A stretch of DNA of 64,000 bases from Desulfuromonadales bacterium (GTDB taxonomy: Bacteria; Desulfobacterota; Desulfuromonadia; Desulfuromonadales; JAGXHI01). The translations under genes and the position numbers were made by a program. The notes under the pieces were generated by a model, which was not told the DNA's origin, ran no database searches, and was given only the letters and a program-made list of their open reading frames with translations. Shown piece by piece: positions 55,300-64,000 of the stretch. The DNA lies in NCBI GenBank assembly GCA_024636295.1, contig JAGXHI010000038.1, forward strand, positions 1 to 64,000, written 5' to 3'. Numbering within the stretch: the first letter of the stretch is position 1; each line of letters begins with the position of its first letter.

Positions 55300-55785
55300 A
55301 TGCCCAGTTTCGATATCGTCTCAAAGGTCGACCTTCAGGAAATTGACAATGCGGTGAATCAGACCGTCAAGGAAGTCGCTCAGCGTTATGATTTTAAAGG
55401 AACCCACAACGAAATAAATCTGGAAGAGAATGAACTGATTCTCCTTGGAGCCGACGACTACAAGCTCGAGGCGATGATCGATATTCTCAAGGGCAAGCTG
55501 GCGCGAAGAGGCGTTTCCCCGCGAAATCTGGATTACGGCCGCAAAGAGCCGGCATCAGGAGGGGCGGTGCGCCAGCGGGTGGCGATTGTCCAGGGAGTTT
55601 CCAAGGAAAAGGCAAAAGAGATTATCAAGGTGGTCAAGGACACCAAGCTCAAGGTTCAGCCCCAGATCATGGAAGATCAGGTGCGGGTCACCGGCAAAAA
55701 GATCGATGATCTCCAGGAGATCATTGCCTTTCTCAAAGAAAAAGATCTGGGGCTCGAGCTCCAGTTTGTCAACATGCGGTCCTGA
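55300..55785 (+). CDS. yajQ: YajQ-family nucleotide-binding protein
   Basis: 161 residues from the ATG at 55300 (AGGAGG about 11 bp upstream); the frame extends upstream without support. Family signature: [19 protein letters not shown], then [18 protein letters not shown], and [13 protein letters not shown]. YajQ proteins bind nucleic acid, and some are reported as c-di-GMP effectors, which would fit the c-di-GMP enzyme in the quorum-sensing operon. No regulatory link is visible. Confidence 0.94.
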   Translation: MPSFDIVSKVDLQEIDNAVNQTVKEVAQRYDFKGTHNEINLEENELILLGADDYKLEAMIDILKGKLARRGVSPRNLDYGRKEPASGGAVRQRVAIVQGVSKEKAKEIIKVVKDTKLKVQPQIMEDQVRVTGKKIDDLQEIIAFLKEKDLGLELQFVNMRS

Positions 55786-55821
55786 ATCGGGGATTTCTCC
55801 AACGGACAAGGATTATCGCCA

Positions 55822-57162
55822 GTGGAAAAACAAAAGGTCAGTCTCGTCAGCTTGGGATGTCCCAAGAATCTGGTCGATGCGGAAGTCATGCTGGGCCATC
55901 TGCCCGGTGATCGCTTTGAAATTATCACCGACGAGACGAAGGCGGATATCATCATCGTCAACACCTGCTCCTTTATCCGCGAGGCCAAGGAAGAATCGGT
56001 AGAGACGATTCTCGAACTTGCGGATCTCAAGAACAGCGGGCGCTGCCGCACGCTTGTGGTCTCGGGATGTCTGCCTCAGCGCTACGGTGAGGAACTGATG
56101 AGGGAGCTTCCGGAAATCGATCTGTTTCTGGGGACCGGAGACATGCATCGCATTGCTGAGCTCCTCGACGCGCCCGCTGGAGACGACCGGTTCGGAAGCA
56201 TCGAACTGCCTGATTATCTTTACGATCACGCAACGCCCCGGCTGCGCTCCTCCCCTTTTTATTCCACCTACGTGAAAATCGCCGAAGGCTGCGCCAATCG
56301 CTGTTCGTACTGCGTGATTCCCGACATTCGCGGATCTCTTCGCTCCCGCTCCATTTCCTCCGTCGTGGAGGAGGTGCATCGCCTGGTCGACGAAGGTGTC
56401 CAGGAAATCAACCTGATCGCCCAGGACATTACGGCCTTCGGCGCAGACCGCGAGGACGGCGCGGGTCTGGAGAAGCTTCTGCGCGAATTGACCCGGATCG
56501 AGGGCCTGCAGTGGCTGCGGCTGTTGTACGCCTATCCGGACGGAATCAGCGATGAACTCCTTGACCTGATCGCCTCTGAGGAAAAGATCTGTAATTATCT
56601 GGACATCCCCCTTCAGCATATCGACGATCGAATTCTCTCCATGATGAACCGACGGGTCAGCGAGAGCGATGTTCGGGCGCTGGTCAGAAAAGTGCGCGAC
56701 CGCATTCCGAACGTCACACTGCGCACCTCCTTTATTGTCGGATTTCCCGGTGAAACGGACGAGGAGTTCGCGCGTCTGCTCGAATTTGTCCGTGAAGGAC
56801 ATTTTGAGAGGGTGGGAGTCTTCCGCTATTCCCGAGAGGAAGGAACCGCCGCGGCAAAACTTGAAGATCAGATTCCCGAGCGGACAAAGAAGGCCCGTTA
56901 TCAGAAATTGATGAGGGCGCAGAACCGGGTTTCCTTCCGCAAGAACCGCGCGCTGGTAGGGAGAGTCGATCCCGTCCTGGTGGAAGGTTTCAGTGAGGAA
57001 ACCGATCTGCTGCTGCGTGGTCGCAGCATCCGTCAGGCCCCCGACGTGGACGGGCTGGTCTACATTACCGCCGGACAGGCCGACATCGGCGATATCGTTC
57101 CCCTGCGGATCACCGACTCCTCCGAATATGACCTGATCGGCGAAATCGTCTCCGAAGATTAA
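55822..57162 (+). CDS. rimO: Ribosomal protein S12 methylthiotransferase
   Basis: 446 residues from a GTG start. RimO adds a methylthio group to an aspartate of ribosomal protein S12. The N-terminal UPF0004 domain holds the first cluster cysteines (S-L-G-C-P-K-N, N-T-C-S-F, S-G-C-L-P-Q-R). The radical-SAM motif C-A-N-R-C-S-Y-C follows in the middle. A C-terminal TRAM domain (about 380-446) binds the substrate. The Q-D-I-T and P-L-Q-H-I-D pieces are diagnostic of MTTases. Confidence 0.95.
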   Translation: MEKQKVSLVSLGCPKNLVDAEVMLGHLPGDRFEIITDETKADIIIVNTCSFIREAKEESVETILELADLKNSGRCRTLVVSGCLPQRYGEELMRELPEIDLFLGTGDMHRIAELLDAPAGDDRFGSIELPDYLYDHATPRLRSSPFYSTYVKIAEGCANRCSYCVIPDIRGSLRSRSISSVVEEVHRLVDEGVQEINLIAQDITAFGADREDGAGLEKLLRELTRIEGLQWLRLLYAYPDGISDELLDLIASEEKICNYLDIPLQHIDDRILSMMNRRVSESDVRALVRKVRDRIPNVTLRTSFIVGFPGETDEEFARLLEFVREGHFERVGVFRYSREEGTAAAKLEDQIPERTKKARYQKLMRAQNRVSFRKNRALVGRVDPVLVEGFSEETDLLLRGRSIRQAPDVDGLVYITAGQADIGDIVPLRITDSSEYDLIGEIVSED

Positions 57163-57167
57163 CTCCA

Positions 57168-58166
57168 TTGCGCTACTCACGTTTTTTCATCCTTCTTCTT
57201 CCCGCGGCCGCTTTGGCGGCTTTTCTTTTCTGGCGCTTCGGTGCCGCAGGCGAGGAGAGTGTCGTCCGGCGGCAGTTCCTGATGGGGACGCTGGTAGAGA
57301 TCACCGTGCCCGCAGCCCCCAGCGGGACTGCCGATGCCGTAGACCGTGCGTTCGCTGAAATGCGGCGGGTCGAGGAGCTCATGCGTCCCGACGGCCCCGG
57401 CAGCGAAGCGGCCGCAATCACGGCCGCGGAAGGTCCCATCGAGGTGGGGTCGGAAACGGCGGAAGTCATCGCCTTGGGCATGAAGGTCGCCCGGCTCAGC
57501 GGGGGTGGCTTCGACATGGGCCTGGGGCGGCTGAAAACCCTCTGGGGGATTGAAACCGAGCATCCCCGTGTTCCGAAACCGGAAGAGATCCTGTCCGCGC
57601 TGGAGGGAACGGGGCCGGAGGACCTGATGACGGACGGCAACCGCGTCCTCAAAAGCGATCCCCGCCTCGCCGTGGACCTGGGGGCGATCGCCAAAGGCTT
57701 CGCCATTGACCGGGCGGCGGAGATTCTGCGTAATTCGGGAGTGACTAGGGCGGTGGTCAATGCCGGGGGGGATCTTTGCGTGATCGGGGACAGGGGCGAT
57801 CGGCCCTGGCGGATCGGCATTCAGCACCCCCGCGACCCGGGAGCCTTGCTGGCCACCCTGTCGCTGGAAAATGTCTCCGTGGTCACCTCCGGAGATTACG
57901 AGCGCTTCTTCGAGGCGCAGGGGCAAAGGTATCATCATCTGTTCGATCCCCGAACGGGATACCCGGCCGGTCTCGCCCAAAGCATGACCGTAGTGGCCCC
58001 CAGCGCGGCTCTCGCCGATGCCCTGGCCACGGCGGCCTTCGTGCTCGGTCCCGAGCAGGGGCTGGCCCTTCTGAAGGAGTTTTCACAGGTGGAGGGACTT
58101 TTGGTTGCCGCCGACGGGACGATTTTCATTTCCGAGGGACTGCGGGAGAAAGTCGAATGGCCCTGA
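57168..58166 (+). CDS. apbE: FAD:protein FMN transferase (ApbE family)
   Basis: 332 residues with an N-terminal membrane/signal helix (about 5-24). ApbE flavinylates a Thr/Ser of periplasmic or Rnf/Nqr proteins. Seen are F-L-M-G-T-L-V-E-I-T-V, M-G-L-G-R-L-K-T-L-W-G, A-V-D-L-G-A-I-A-K-G-F-A-I-D-R-A, V-N-A-G-G-D-L, and the metal-site V-T-S-G-D-Y-E-R-F-F. It starts at TTG 5 bp after rimO and overlaps the next gene by 10 bp. No FMN-binding-domain substrate is encoded nearby. Confidence 0.93.
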   Translation: MRYSRFFILLLPAAALAAFLFWRFGAAGEESVVRRQFLMGTLVEITVPAAPSGTADAVDRAFAEMRRVEELMRPDGPGSEAAAITAAEGPIEVGSETAEVIALGMKVARLSGGGFDMGLGRLKTLWGIETEHPRVPKPEEILSALEGTGPEDLMTDGNRVLKSDPRLAVDLGAIAKGFAIDRAAEILRNSGVTRAVVNAGGDLCVIGDRGDRPWRIGIQHPRDPGALLATLSLENVSVVTSGDYERFFEAQGQRYHHLFDPRTGYPAGLAQSMTVVAPSAALADALATAAFVLGPEQGLALLKEFSQVEGLLVAADGTIFISEGLREKVEWP

Positions 58167-58549
58167 AATCCGTACTGCGCCGGATGACCCTGCTGGACCG
58201 GGCGATCGTCATGGTCCTTGGGATGTTCGCGGGTTCTCTCCTTCTGGGGATAAACTCCCGTGCGCCGGGCGAAAATATCCTCGTGGAGCGGGAAGGAAAA
58301 ATCATCTTCACCGCTCCTCTGAAAGAGGAGCGGGAAATTCGGCTGAAGGGGATTCGGGGAGAGGCGGTTCTAATAGTCCGGGAGGGAGGGGCGGAAATGA
58401 TCGAAGCTCCATGCCCCCGGAAGGTCTGCATGGGAATGGGCCGGATCGATCAGGACGGAGAGATTATCGCCTGCGTCCCCAACGGACTTCTGGTGCGGAT
58501 TGAAGGCGGAAATGAGCCGGAAAAGACCTATGACGTTCTCAGTCGCTGA
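58157..58549 (+). CDS. NusG domain II-containing protein
   Basis: 130 residues: an N-terminal hydrophobic anchor (about 14-34) and a NusG-II-type beta domain with C-P-R-K-V-C-M-G-M-G-R-I-D-Q-D-G-E-I-I-A-C-V-P-N-G-L-L-V-R-I. The C-P-x-K-x-C and later Cys are conserved in the stand-alone family. It is coupled to apbE (10-bp overlap) and overlaps the Gx transporter gene by 38 bp. This trio also recurs in flavin-based electron-transfer loci of other phyla; that link is from family knowledge. Confidence 0.85.
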   Translation: MALKSVLRRMTLLDRAIVMVLGMFAGSLLLGINSRAPGENILVEREGKIIFTAPLKEEREIRLKGIRGEAVLIVREGGAEMIEAPCPRKVCMGMGRIDQDGEIIACVPNGLLVRIEGGNEPEKTYDVLSR

Positions 58550-59108
58550 ATCTTCAGACCTGGAGCGGGCCAGAAGAAGGATCTTTCTGGCCCTCTTCAC
58601 CGCCCTTGCGGTGGCCCTGAACACGGTTGAGGTCCTTCTGCCTTCGCCCGTCCCCTGGTTCCGCCTCGGGCTGGCGAATATCCTCACCGTCACGGTCCTT
58701 CTTCTCTACGGGCCCCGGGCAGCCTGGGCCGTTACACTGGGGCGAATAATTGTCGGTTCTCTTCTCCTGGGGCGCCTCTTTTCACCGGGTTTCTTTCTCT
58801 CCCTCGGCGGAGGAGCTGCGGCCGTCGCGGTGATGACGGCTGCGTGGAAGTTGTGCGGAGCGCGCATCGGACCTGTCGGGATCTCCTGCCTTGGCGCCGC
58901 GGCGCATGCCGCCGGACAGATGCTGCTCGCCTGGGCCATCCTGGTGCGGCATGACGCCCTGTGGCAGCTCTTTCCCCTTCTTCTCCTGGCTTCCCTTGTT
59001 ACGGGGGTCCTGAACGGGGCGGTAGCGGACATGCTTCTCGAAACTCTGAAGGGCCATCCCGCTTTCGCAGGACTTCGTGATGCCGGCAGGAAAAATAGCT
59101 CCCGCTAA
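58512..59108 (+). CDS. Gx transporter family membrane protein (heptaprenyl-diphosphate-synthase component I-like)
   Basis: 198 residues from the ATG at 58512 (or the ATG at 58530). About five membrane helices are visible (about 25-45, 55-75, 85-105, 130-155, 158-180), including N-T-V-E-V-L-L-P-S-P-V-P-W-F-R-L-G-L-A-N-I-L-T-V, the signature of the PF07456-type family. The family has been named for a prenyl-synthase subunit but is more like an ECF-type S-component transporter; the ligand is unknown. It is in one operon with apbE and the NusG-II gene. Confidence 0.85.
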   Translation: MSRKRPMTFSVAESSDLERARRRIFLALFTALAVALNTVEVLLPSPVPWFRLGLANILTVTVLLLYGPRAAWAVTLGRIIVGSLLLGRLFSPGFFLSLGGGAAAVAVMTAAWKLCGARIGPVGISCLGAAAHAAGQMLLAWAILVRHDALWQLFPLLLLASLVTGVLNGAVADMLLETLKGHPAFAGLRDAGRKNSSR

Positions 59109-59968
59109 CCCTTCAGGGATTCAAGTTCTTTTCGGGTGAAGACGTAGGTCTCCTTGCAGAACTCGCAGGTCACCAGTGTTTCCTCCTCCCTTTTCAGTTC
59201 TTCAAACTCCTCCTTACCCAGCATGAGAAGCATCCGACCGACCTGGTCCCGACTGCATCCGCAGTGGAAGGCCAGATCCGTCTTCTGGATGACCGAAAAG
59301 GGAATGCCTTCAAAAATCCGCTCCAGGATATCCGTGGCACCCTTCCCCTCCCGCACCAGAGTCGTCGAAGGCGGCAAATCCGAGAGTCGTTCTTCCAGAA
59401 GGGGAACCATGGTCTCATCCCCGTCCGGAAGCATTTGGAGAAGAAATCCTCCGGCAGCCGAAACCCGCCCTTCGGGCTCTACGTAAACACCCAGTGCAAC
59501 GGTGGATGGGGTTTGTTCAGAAGTGGTGAAGTAATAGGCGAGGTCGGTCGCGATCTCGCTCGTCTGCAGCTGAACCATTCCGCGGTAGGGATCCTTCAAT
59601 CCCAGATCCTTGATCACGTGAAGAAATCCCGCCCGCCCGACCGCTTCGGCCACTTTCAGGTTTCCGGGCGTGGGCTGGACTCCGCTCAGGGGCTCCTTCA
59701 CCGACCCGCGGACCCGCCCGAAGGCATCCGCCTCTGCGTGAAGTTTCTTCAAAGGACCGTTTGCCTCCACCATGAGGGCCACCCGTTGGGGAGCTTTCAG
59801 AAGGCTTCCCATCAGGGCGGCGCCGGTCACAAGTCGCCCCAGGGCCACGGCGGCCACGGGGTCTGTCCCCTGGCGGCTGCAGATTTCTTCCGTCAATCGG
59901 GTGGTCACGGCGGCCACGCCCCGCAACGAGCCGTCTTTGGTGAGTATCCGTACAAGATGATCCTTCAT
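59105..59968 (-). CDS. hslO: Redox-regulated chaperone Hsp33
   Basis: 287 residues. Hsp33 is inactive until its four zinc cysteines are oxidised. Its C-terminus has C-G-C-S-R-D-Q-V (about 233-240) and C-E-F-C-K-E-T-Y (about 266-273), the C-x-C...C-x2-C zinc site. The N-terminal domain shows G-A-L-M-G-S-L-L-K and R-V-A-L-M-V-E-A-N-G-P-L. The stop codon overlaps the stop of the converging Gx transporter gene by 4 bp. Confidence 0.95.
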   Translation of the reverse strand: MKDHLVRILTKDGSLRGVAAVTTRLTEEICSRQGTDPVAAVALGRLVTGAALMGSLLKAPQRVALMVEANGPLKKLHAEADAFGRVRGSVKEPLSGVQPTPGNLKVAEAVGRAGFLHVIKDLGLKDPYRGMVQLQTSEIATDLAYYFTTSEQTPSTVALGVYVEPEGRVSAAGGFLLQMLPDGDETMVPLLEERLSDLPPSTTLVREGKGATDILERIFEGIPFSVIQKTDLAFHCGCSRDQVGRMLLMLGKEEFEELKREEETLVTCEFCKETYVFTRKELESLKG

Positions 59969-60130
59969 GAGCCACTCTCCATGCCTGTTTGCGAAAATCC
60001 GTTCATCGTTAACTTGTTCTTACTTTCCAATTCAGGTATGATCCTGATTTTGAACTTGTCCTGGCGTTTATCCATGCATCAGGATCCGCCGTGCGGATTT
60101 ACCATAAAAACGAAATAGGAGGAAGGACAT

Positions 60131-61126
60131 ATGAAAATCATCCTGCCTGTCGCGGGCAAGGGCACGCGACTGAGGCCGCATACCCACACCCGGGCGAAAT
60201 CCCTGGTCAGCGTGGCCGGAAAAACGGTTCTCGAGCATATCATCAGCCGCCTGGTTCCCCTTTCGCCCAGCGAATACATTTTCATCACCGACGAGAACGG
60301 ATTGCAGATCGAGGATTTCATGAAAGAGAAATTCCCCGGACTGCCGTGCGCCTATATCGTACAAAAAGAGCGCCTCGGGCCGGCCCACGCCGTGTATCTG
60401 GCCGCTCCCCGCATCGAGGCGGATGACGATGTTCTGGTGGTCTTCAATGATACCATTTTCGTGACGGACCTTTCGCGGATTCCTCAATTGAGTCAGGACT
60501 GCGACGGTCTCATTTATTCAAAGGAGGTGGAGGATTATCAGCGTTTCGGCGTCAATGTGGTGAAAGACGGTTTCATTGTCGATATGGTGGAAAAGCCCGA
60601 GACTCCCGTTTCCCGCCTGGCACAGGTGGGATTATACTACCTCCGGGACGGTCGCCGTTTTATGGATTACCTGGATCGATCCATCACCGAAGGCGATACC
60701 GTCAAGGGGGAATACTACCTGCCTGCCGTTTTCATGCGCATGATCGGGGACGGAATGAAATTGAAAGCTCCGGAAATTGATGCCTGGCTCGATTGCGGCA
60801 AACCGGAGACGCTCCTTGAGACCAATCGGTACCTGCTGAATGAGCGCAATCACGTCCATGGAGAGGTGGAAAATTCCGTTCTCATCGAACCGGTCCACAT
60901 CGGTCATGGCGTGGTGATCCGGAATTCTATCGTCGGGCCCGACGTATCCGTGGCGGCGGGAAGCGTGATCGAGGAAAGCATCATCCGGAATTCGATTATC
61001 AACGCCAACAGCCAGGTGCGGGAGATGATTCTGGAAGGGACCATTCTCGGAGATTCGGTGAGGCTGTGCGGGGGACCCCGCCGGATGAATATCGGCGATC
61101 ACTCCCTGATCGAAATGGAAGCATGA
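60131..61126 (+). CDS. Sugar-phosphate nucleotidyltransferase
   Basis: 331 residues. The N-terminal Rossmann-like nucleotidyltransferase has the signature loop V-A-G-K-G-T-R-L-R-P-H-T-H-T-R-A-K-S-L, F-N-D-T-I-F for the metal site, V-E-K-P and G-L-Y-Y-L, followed by G-E-Y-Y-L-P and D-A-W-L-D-C-G-K-P-E-T. The C-terminal ~90 residues are left-handed beta-helix hexapeptides (I-G-H-G-V-V-I-R-N-S-I-V-G). It resembles RmlA/GlmU-type enzymes that activate a sugar-1-phosphate; the sugar is not predicted. AGGAGGAAGG precedes the ATG. Confidence 0.88.
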   Translation: MKIILPVAGKGTRLRPHTHTRAKSLVSVAGKTVLEHIISRLVPLSPSEYIFITDENGLQIEDFMKEKFPGLPCAYIVQKERLGPAHAVYLAAPRIEADDDVLVVFNDTIFVTDLSRIPQLSQDCDGLIYSKEVEDYQRFGVNVVKDGFIVDMVEKPETPVSRLAQVGLYYLRDGRRFMDYLDRSITEGDTVKGEYYLPAVFMRMIGDGMKLKAPEIDAWLDCGKPETLLETNRYLLNERNHVHGEVENSVLIEPVHIGHGVVIRNSIVGPDVSVAAGSVIEESIIRNSIINANSQVREMILEGTILGDSVRLCGGPRRMNIGDHSLIEMEA

Positions 61127-61135
61127 TCCAGCGAT

Positions 61136-62287
61136 TCAGGGATGTTTCGAAGCGATTGCTGAATATCCGCAGCATAGAGCCGCATAAATGCGGGCGGCCG
61201 CTTCCACCTCGATCATAGACGTCTGTTCGTCAGGGGTATGGGCTGTCTCCAGCGCGCCGGGTCCGAGAATCACGGGATTGACGCCTGCCTGGAAAAAGAG
61301 ATTGCCGTCCGAATGGGACCGGAAAGAGTCGAACCGGAGCGGAAGGTTTTCCCGTTCGAAAATTTCCCGCAGAAGATCGGCCGGGGCGTTTTCCGTGCCG
61401 AGGTCGAATCCCCTGGAAGAAAAGTTAAAATCCACTTCCAGGTTCAGCTCGGGAATGAAGCGGCTCGATGAAGCCGCCCTCCGACGGATCGATTCTTCGA
61501 TAAGGGAGGGATCGGCGCCGGGGGGCAGGTGCAGATCGATCCAGGACTCGCAGCGGTCCGGCACCACGAAACCCGCCTGGGCCGAGCCCATTTCCCGAAT
61601 CGAATAGACGATTCCCGAATTTTTGCGTTTGAAAAGGGGATCCCGGCCCAGGTGCAGAAGAACCCGGAGCATGGATTCCACGGCGTTGTGACCCAGTTCC
61701 GGCAGGGAAGAGTGAGTGCGCCGGCCCCGTGTCACGAAGCCGGCTTCCAGGTAGCCGAAATGACTGAAGCAGGCCGCCATGGAGGTGGGCTCTCCGATCA
61801 CTACCCATTCGGGACGGTGCTCTTCAAGAAAGCGTGCGCTCCCATCCCCGTTTTCCTCTTCGCCGACCGCCAGTAGAAGTCCCACCGACGGTCGCTCCTC
61901 GGGTGTAAAAACGGAGGCCAGCGCCAGAAAGGCTTCCACCATGGCGGCGCAGCCGCCTTTCATGTCGGCGCTTCCCAGGCCCCGGACGATATCTCCTTCT
62001 TCCCTGGGGCCGAATTCTTCCAGGTCCCATGCCGCAACCGTATCAACGTGCCCCACCAGGTAAATCCCGGGTTCCTCCCGTCCCATGGTGATCCGCAGAT
62101 TGTATCTGTCCTCCTCCACGGCCTGACGCTGCACGGCAAAACCCTCCCGGTGGAAGAGGTCTTCCAGGTAAAGCTGCACATCCTCTTCTTTTCCGGAGGG
62201 GGAATAAATGTCAAGCAGGTCAAGTAGAATAGTTCTCAAACGGGCCGAATTGATTTCTTCCCGGATTTCTTTTCGACGATCATTCAC
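61136..62287 (-). CDS. M20-family metallo-deacylase/peptidase (ArgE/DapE type)
   Basis: 383 residues with the M20 metal site: G-H-V-D-T (His and the following Asp), S-A-D-M-K-G-G with the bridging Asp, E-E-E-N-G as the catalytic Glu pair, G-E-P-T-S, and a His near the C-terminus (T-A-H-T-P-D-E-Q). A dimerisation lid separates the halves (about 180-295). Members remove acyl groups from amino acids or cleave small peptides; the substrate is not clear. It overlaps the GNAT gene by 4 bp. Confidence 0.9.
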   Translation of the reverse strand: MNDRRKEIREEINSARLRTILLDLLDIYSPSGKEEDVQLYLEDLFHREGFAVQRQAVEEDRYNLRITMGREEPGIYLVGHVDTVAAWDLEEFGPREEGDIVRGLGSADMKGGCAAMVEAFLALASVFTPEERPSVGLLLAVGEEENGDGSARFLEEHRPEWVVIGEPTSMAACFSHFGYLEAGFVTRGRRTHSSLPELGHNAVESMLRVLLHLGRDPLFKRKNSGIVYSIREMGSAQAGFVVPDRCESWIDLHLPPGADPSLIEESIRRRAASSSRFIPELNLEVDFNFSSRGFDLGTENAPADLLREIFERENLPLRFDSFRSHSDGNLFFQAGVNPVILGPGALETAHTPDEQTSMIEVEAAARIYAALCCGYSAIASKHP

Positions 62288-62793
62288 GGCTTTTTCTCAG
62301 TCTTTCTGGTTTTTCGCGTCAGGTTGAGGGTCATGTAGACGTGCTTCTGGATATTCCCGAAACCCTGCTTCTGGAAAAATCGTATTCCGGCCTCGTTCTC
62401 CGCATCGGTGTCGATGATGATGATTCTCACACCCTGCTCTTTCATGCGCCGCCGGATTTCCCGGAAAAGCTTGACCCCCACTTTACTCTTCTGAAGAGTT
62501 TTCCGGACGCCAAGCCAGACCAGGTAGCCGTACTTCCATGGGGAATGATGCTTGTGCACCGTGGTGCCCAGCGCAAACCCCAGCAGGGCATCTCCACTTT
62601 CAGCCACCAGGCAGAGTTCACTGTCCGAATTGAAAAGAGTGGTGATCTCATACTCATCCCAGGTCCGGTACAGACTGGGCGAATATTCTGCGGTGAAGAT
62701 TTCCTCCCCGATATGAAATACTTCGGAAAGATCATCGATAGTCATTTCCCGGATTCGGATTTTTTCCTCGGGAAGGACGTCGTCATCGGGCAT
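62284..62793 (-). CDS. GNAT-family N-acetyltransferase
   Basis: 169 residues of the GNAT fold: R-E-M-T-I-D-D-L-S-E-V-F-H-I-G, then the acetyl-CoA loop Y-L-V-W-L-G-V-R-K-T-L-Q-K-S-K-V-G-V-K-L-F (Q/R-x-x-G/A variant) and I-I-I-D-T-D-A-E-N-E-A-G-I-R-F-F-Q-K-Q-G-F. Its substrate is unknown. It is upstream of and coupled to the M20 deacylase gene, so acetylation and deacylation of a shared amine are conceivable. Confidence 0.88.
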   Translation of the reverse strand: MPDDDVLPEEKIRIREMTIDDLSEVFHIGEEIFTAEYSPSLYRTWDEYEITTLFNSDSELCLVAESGDALLGFALGTTVHKHHSPWKYGYLVWLGVRKTLQKSKVGVKLFREIRRRMKEQGVRIIIIDTDAENEAGIRFFQKQGFGNIQKHVYMTLNLTRKTRKTEKKP

Positions 62794-62981
62794 ACTGGAC
62801 CTCGTCTGTAATAAAATGATTTGAAAGCCTTTGATCGGCCGGCTGTTTCGTCCACCTTGCGTCTTCCGCGGAATCCGTTTATGATTTCCGGCGAAAAGGA
62901 CCTTAAGGAAAGTGTACTTGGTCCGGACCTGGGATGAAAGCGCTTTTTCACTCCCGATCTTCTACAAAAGGATATCCCTGA

Positions 62982-64000
62982 ATGCCGCTCATGGAATATC
63001 TTCCCTATCTCGCCCCTCCCATCCTTGGGGCCTTTATCGGATATCTTACGAACCACATCGCCATCCGAATGCTCTTTCGGCCACTGAAGCCGTGGCGCAT
63101 TTTTGGCGTTCGCCTTCCTCTCACCCCGGGAATCATCCCGTCGAAACGATTTCTCCTGGCTGAAAAGATGGGCGACATGGTGGGAAGCCATCTTCTCACC
63201 TCCGATGATGTAGGACGGGCTCTGGAGAAGGAGACTTTCCGAAGGGAGCTGCGCATCGCGGTGGCTGAAAAGCTGGGGGGATTTCTGAACAGAGATCTGG
63301 GACCGGCAGACTCTCTTGTCCCCGCCGAATACCGAAAGCGTTTTCGGGATTTGATCGACCTGCTGCGCTGGAAAGCCGTCAAAGCGATTTTTGCTTATGT
63401 GGAAAGCGAGGAATTCGAAAGGACGCTGCGCGACTACCTGCGGCGAAAGGGGGATGACCTTCTTGCGCGGGATCTGGAGAGTTTTCTCACTCCGGAGCGC
63501 TACCAGAAAGCGAAGGGGCACCTCGACGAGCGGCTTTCCGATTTGCTGCGTTCTGAAGCAATGGGCCGTTCGGTAACCGGTTTCGTAGATCAAAAAACCG
63601 AGCAGTGGCTCACCTCGGATCGTACTATCCGGGAGCTGTTGCCGTCCGATCTGGTGGAGGTTATTCTTCTGCAGCTCAAGAAGGAAATTCCGCACCTTCT
63701 GGAAAAGTTCGGCGGTATGCTTTACGACCCGGATTTTCGGGAGAGGCTGGTCAAGAAAGGCAAGGAGGGGATTGAGAGTTTCCTGGATACGCTGGGAGGA
63801 TTCTCCGGGCTGATGGCCGGTTTCATCAACATGGAAAAAGTCTATGACCGGCTACCCGAGTTTCTCGATCGAGCGGGCGACGAGATCGCCCGGTGGCTGC
63901 GCGAGGAAAAAACTCAGGACCAGGTCGCCGAGATGCTCCAGGAGCGTATCGATCATTTTCTCGACCGACCGGTCCGGACATTTCTGGAGAAGGTTCCTTA
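62982..64000 (+). CDS. DUF445-family membrane-anchored protein (3' end beyond window)
   Basis: The frame starts at the ATG at 62982 (AAGGAT 9 bp upstream) and stays open to the last base, so about 339 residues are visible. An N-terminal hydrophobic segment, LPYLAPPILGAFIGYLTNHIAIRMLFRP, includes the G-Y-x-T-N-x-x-A-I motif of DUF445 (YheB-like) proteins. Long helical repeats rich in Glu, Lys and Arg follow (for example L-L-x-x-E-M-x-x-R-x-x). Function is unknown in the family. It is divergent from the GNAT gene. Confidence 0.85.
   Translation, partial: MPLMEYLPYLAPPILGAFIGYLTNHIAIRMLFRPLKPWRIFGVRLPLTPGIIPSKRFLLAEKMGDMVGSHLLTSDDVGRALEKETFRRELRIAVAEKLGGFLNRDLGPADSLVPAEYRKRFRDLIDLLRWKAVKAIFAYVESEEFERTLRDYLRRKGDDLLARDLESFLTPERYQKAKGHLDERLSDLLRSEAMGRSVTGFVDQKTEQWLTSDRTIRELLPSDLVEVILLQLKKEIPHLLEKFGGMLYDPDFRERLVKKGKEGIESFLDTLGGFSGLMAGFINMEKVYDRLPEFLDRAGDEIARWLREEKTQDQVAEMLQERIDHFLDRPVRTFLEKVP

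Noticed and set aside
55813..57180. Long open frame on the minus strand opposite rimO
   Set aside because: rimO shows all diagnostic cysteines on the plus strand; the antisense frame has composition typical of a shadow.

Overview
The window (GC-rich, about 57-60% by eye) looks like a chromosome segment of a Gram-negative bacterium of the deltaproteobacterial/Desulfuromonadota type. Supporting this are outer-membrane barrels, LolA, a lipoprotein with many Ig-like domains, a MucR/Ros-type regulator, a CheC/CheD chemotaxis operon, a plant-type glutamate-cysteine ligase, and RtcB with archease. The taxon is inferred from gene content only. No rRNA or tRNA gene was seen and there is no CRISPR array.

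Layout. 1-860: 3' ends of two group II introns, one apparently inserted in the YADD-F region of the other's reverse transcriptase. 915-1524: a Phd/ParE-type toxin-antitoxin pair with a palindrome over its promoter. 1651-3645: uvrB. 3995-7701: a complete acyl-homoserine-lactone quorum-sensing locus: luxR, a 20-bp lux box, luxI, a degenerate receiver protein and a PAS-GGDEF-EAL protein with an intact EAL motif and a degenerate GGDEF. 7721-12484: DUF3024, a UbiD-family decarboxylase, a NarL-type regulator, a large hairpin element and a MerA-like flavoprotein. 12893-21541: an outer-membrane barrel and a 2594-residue Ig-like lipoprotein. 21629-25894: a glycine-betaine-type ABC importer with its own porin. 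26132-30155: transketolase, a gamma-glutamylcyclotransferase and glutamate-cysteine ligase. 30241-31832: an aminotransferase behind what looks like a complete ribosome-mediated attenuator.

32007-40000 holds a tail-specific protease, a flavin reductase, MucR, and a helicase with an N-terminal JAB domain. It also carries three copies of a 176-bp miniature element with direct-repeat target duplications. 40098-43471: an RNA-repair operon (RtcB, archease, a zinc-ribbon protein, an NAD-binding protein). 43767-43918: remains of a hydrogenase-maturation protease. 43995-48241: NRDE/TANGO2 protein, Lon, ThiL. 48338-54403: the chemotaxis operon cheR-mcp-cheW-cheY-cheA-cheC-cheD, without cheB. 54454-59108: LolA, YajQ, RimO, and a flavin/redox trio of ApbE, a NusG-II protein and a Gx transporter. 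59105-64000: Hsp33, a sugar nucleotidyltransferase, an M20 deacylase, a GNAT protein and a DUF445 protein cut by the window edge.

The most notable systems are: (1) the leader at 31609-31777, a 38-residue peptide rich in Ala/Val/Ile followed by protector, antiterminator and terminator pairings upstream of an aminotransferase; (2) AHL signalling in one operon with c-di-GMP-type output; (3) the 176-bp mobile element, inserted just outside genes and in one case open in frame into the next gene; (4) the JAB-DinG helicase fusion; and (5) nested group II introns.
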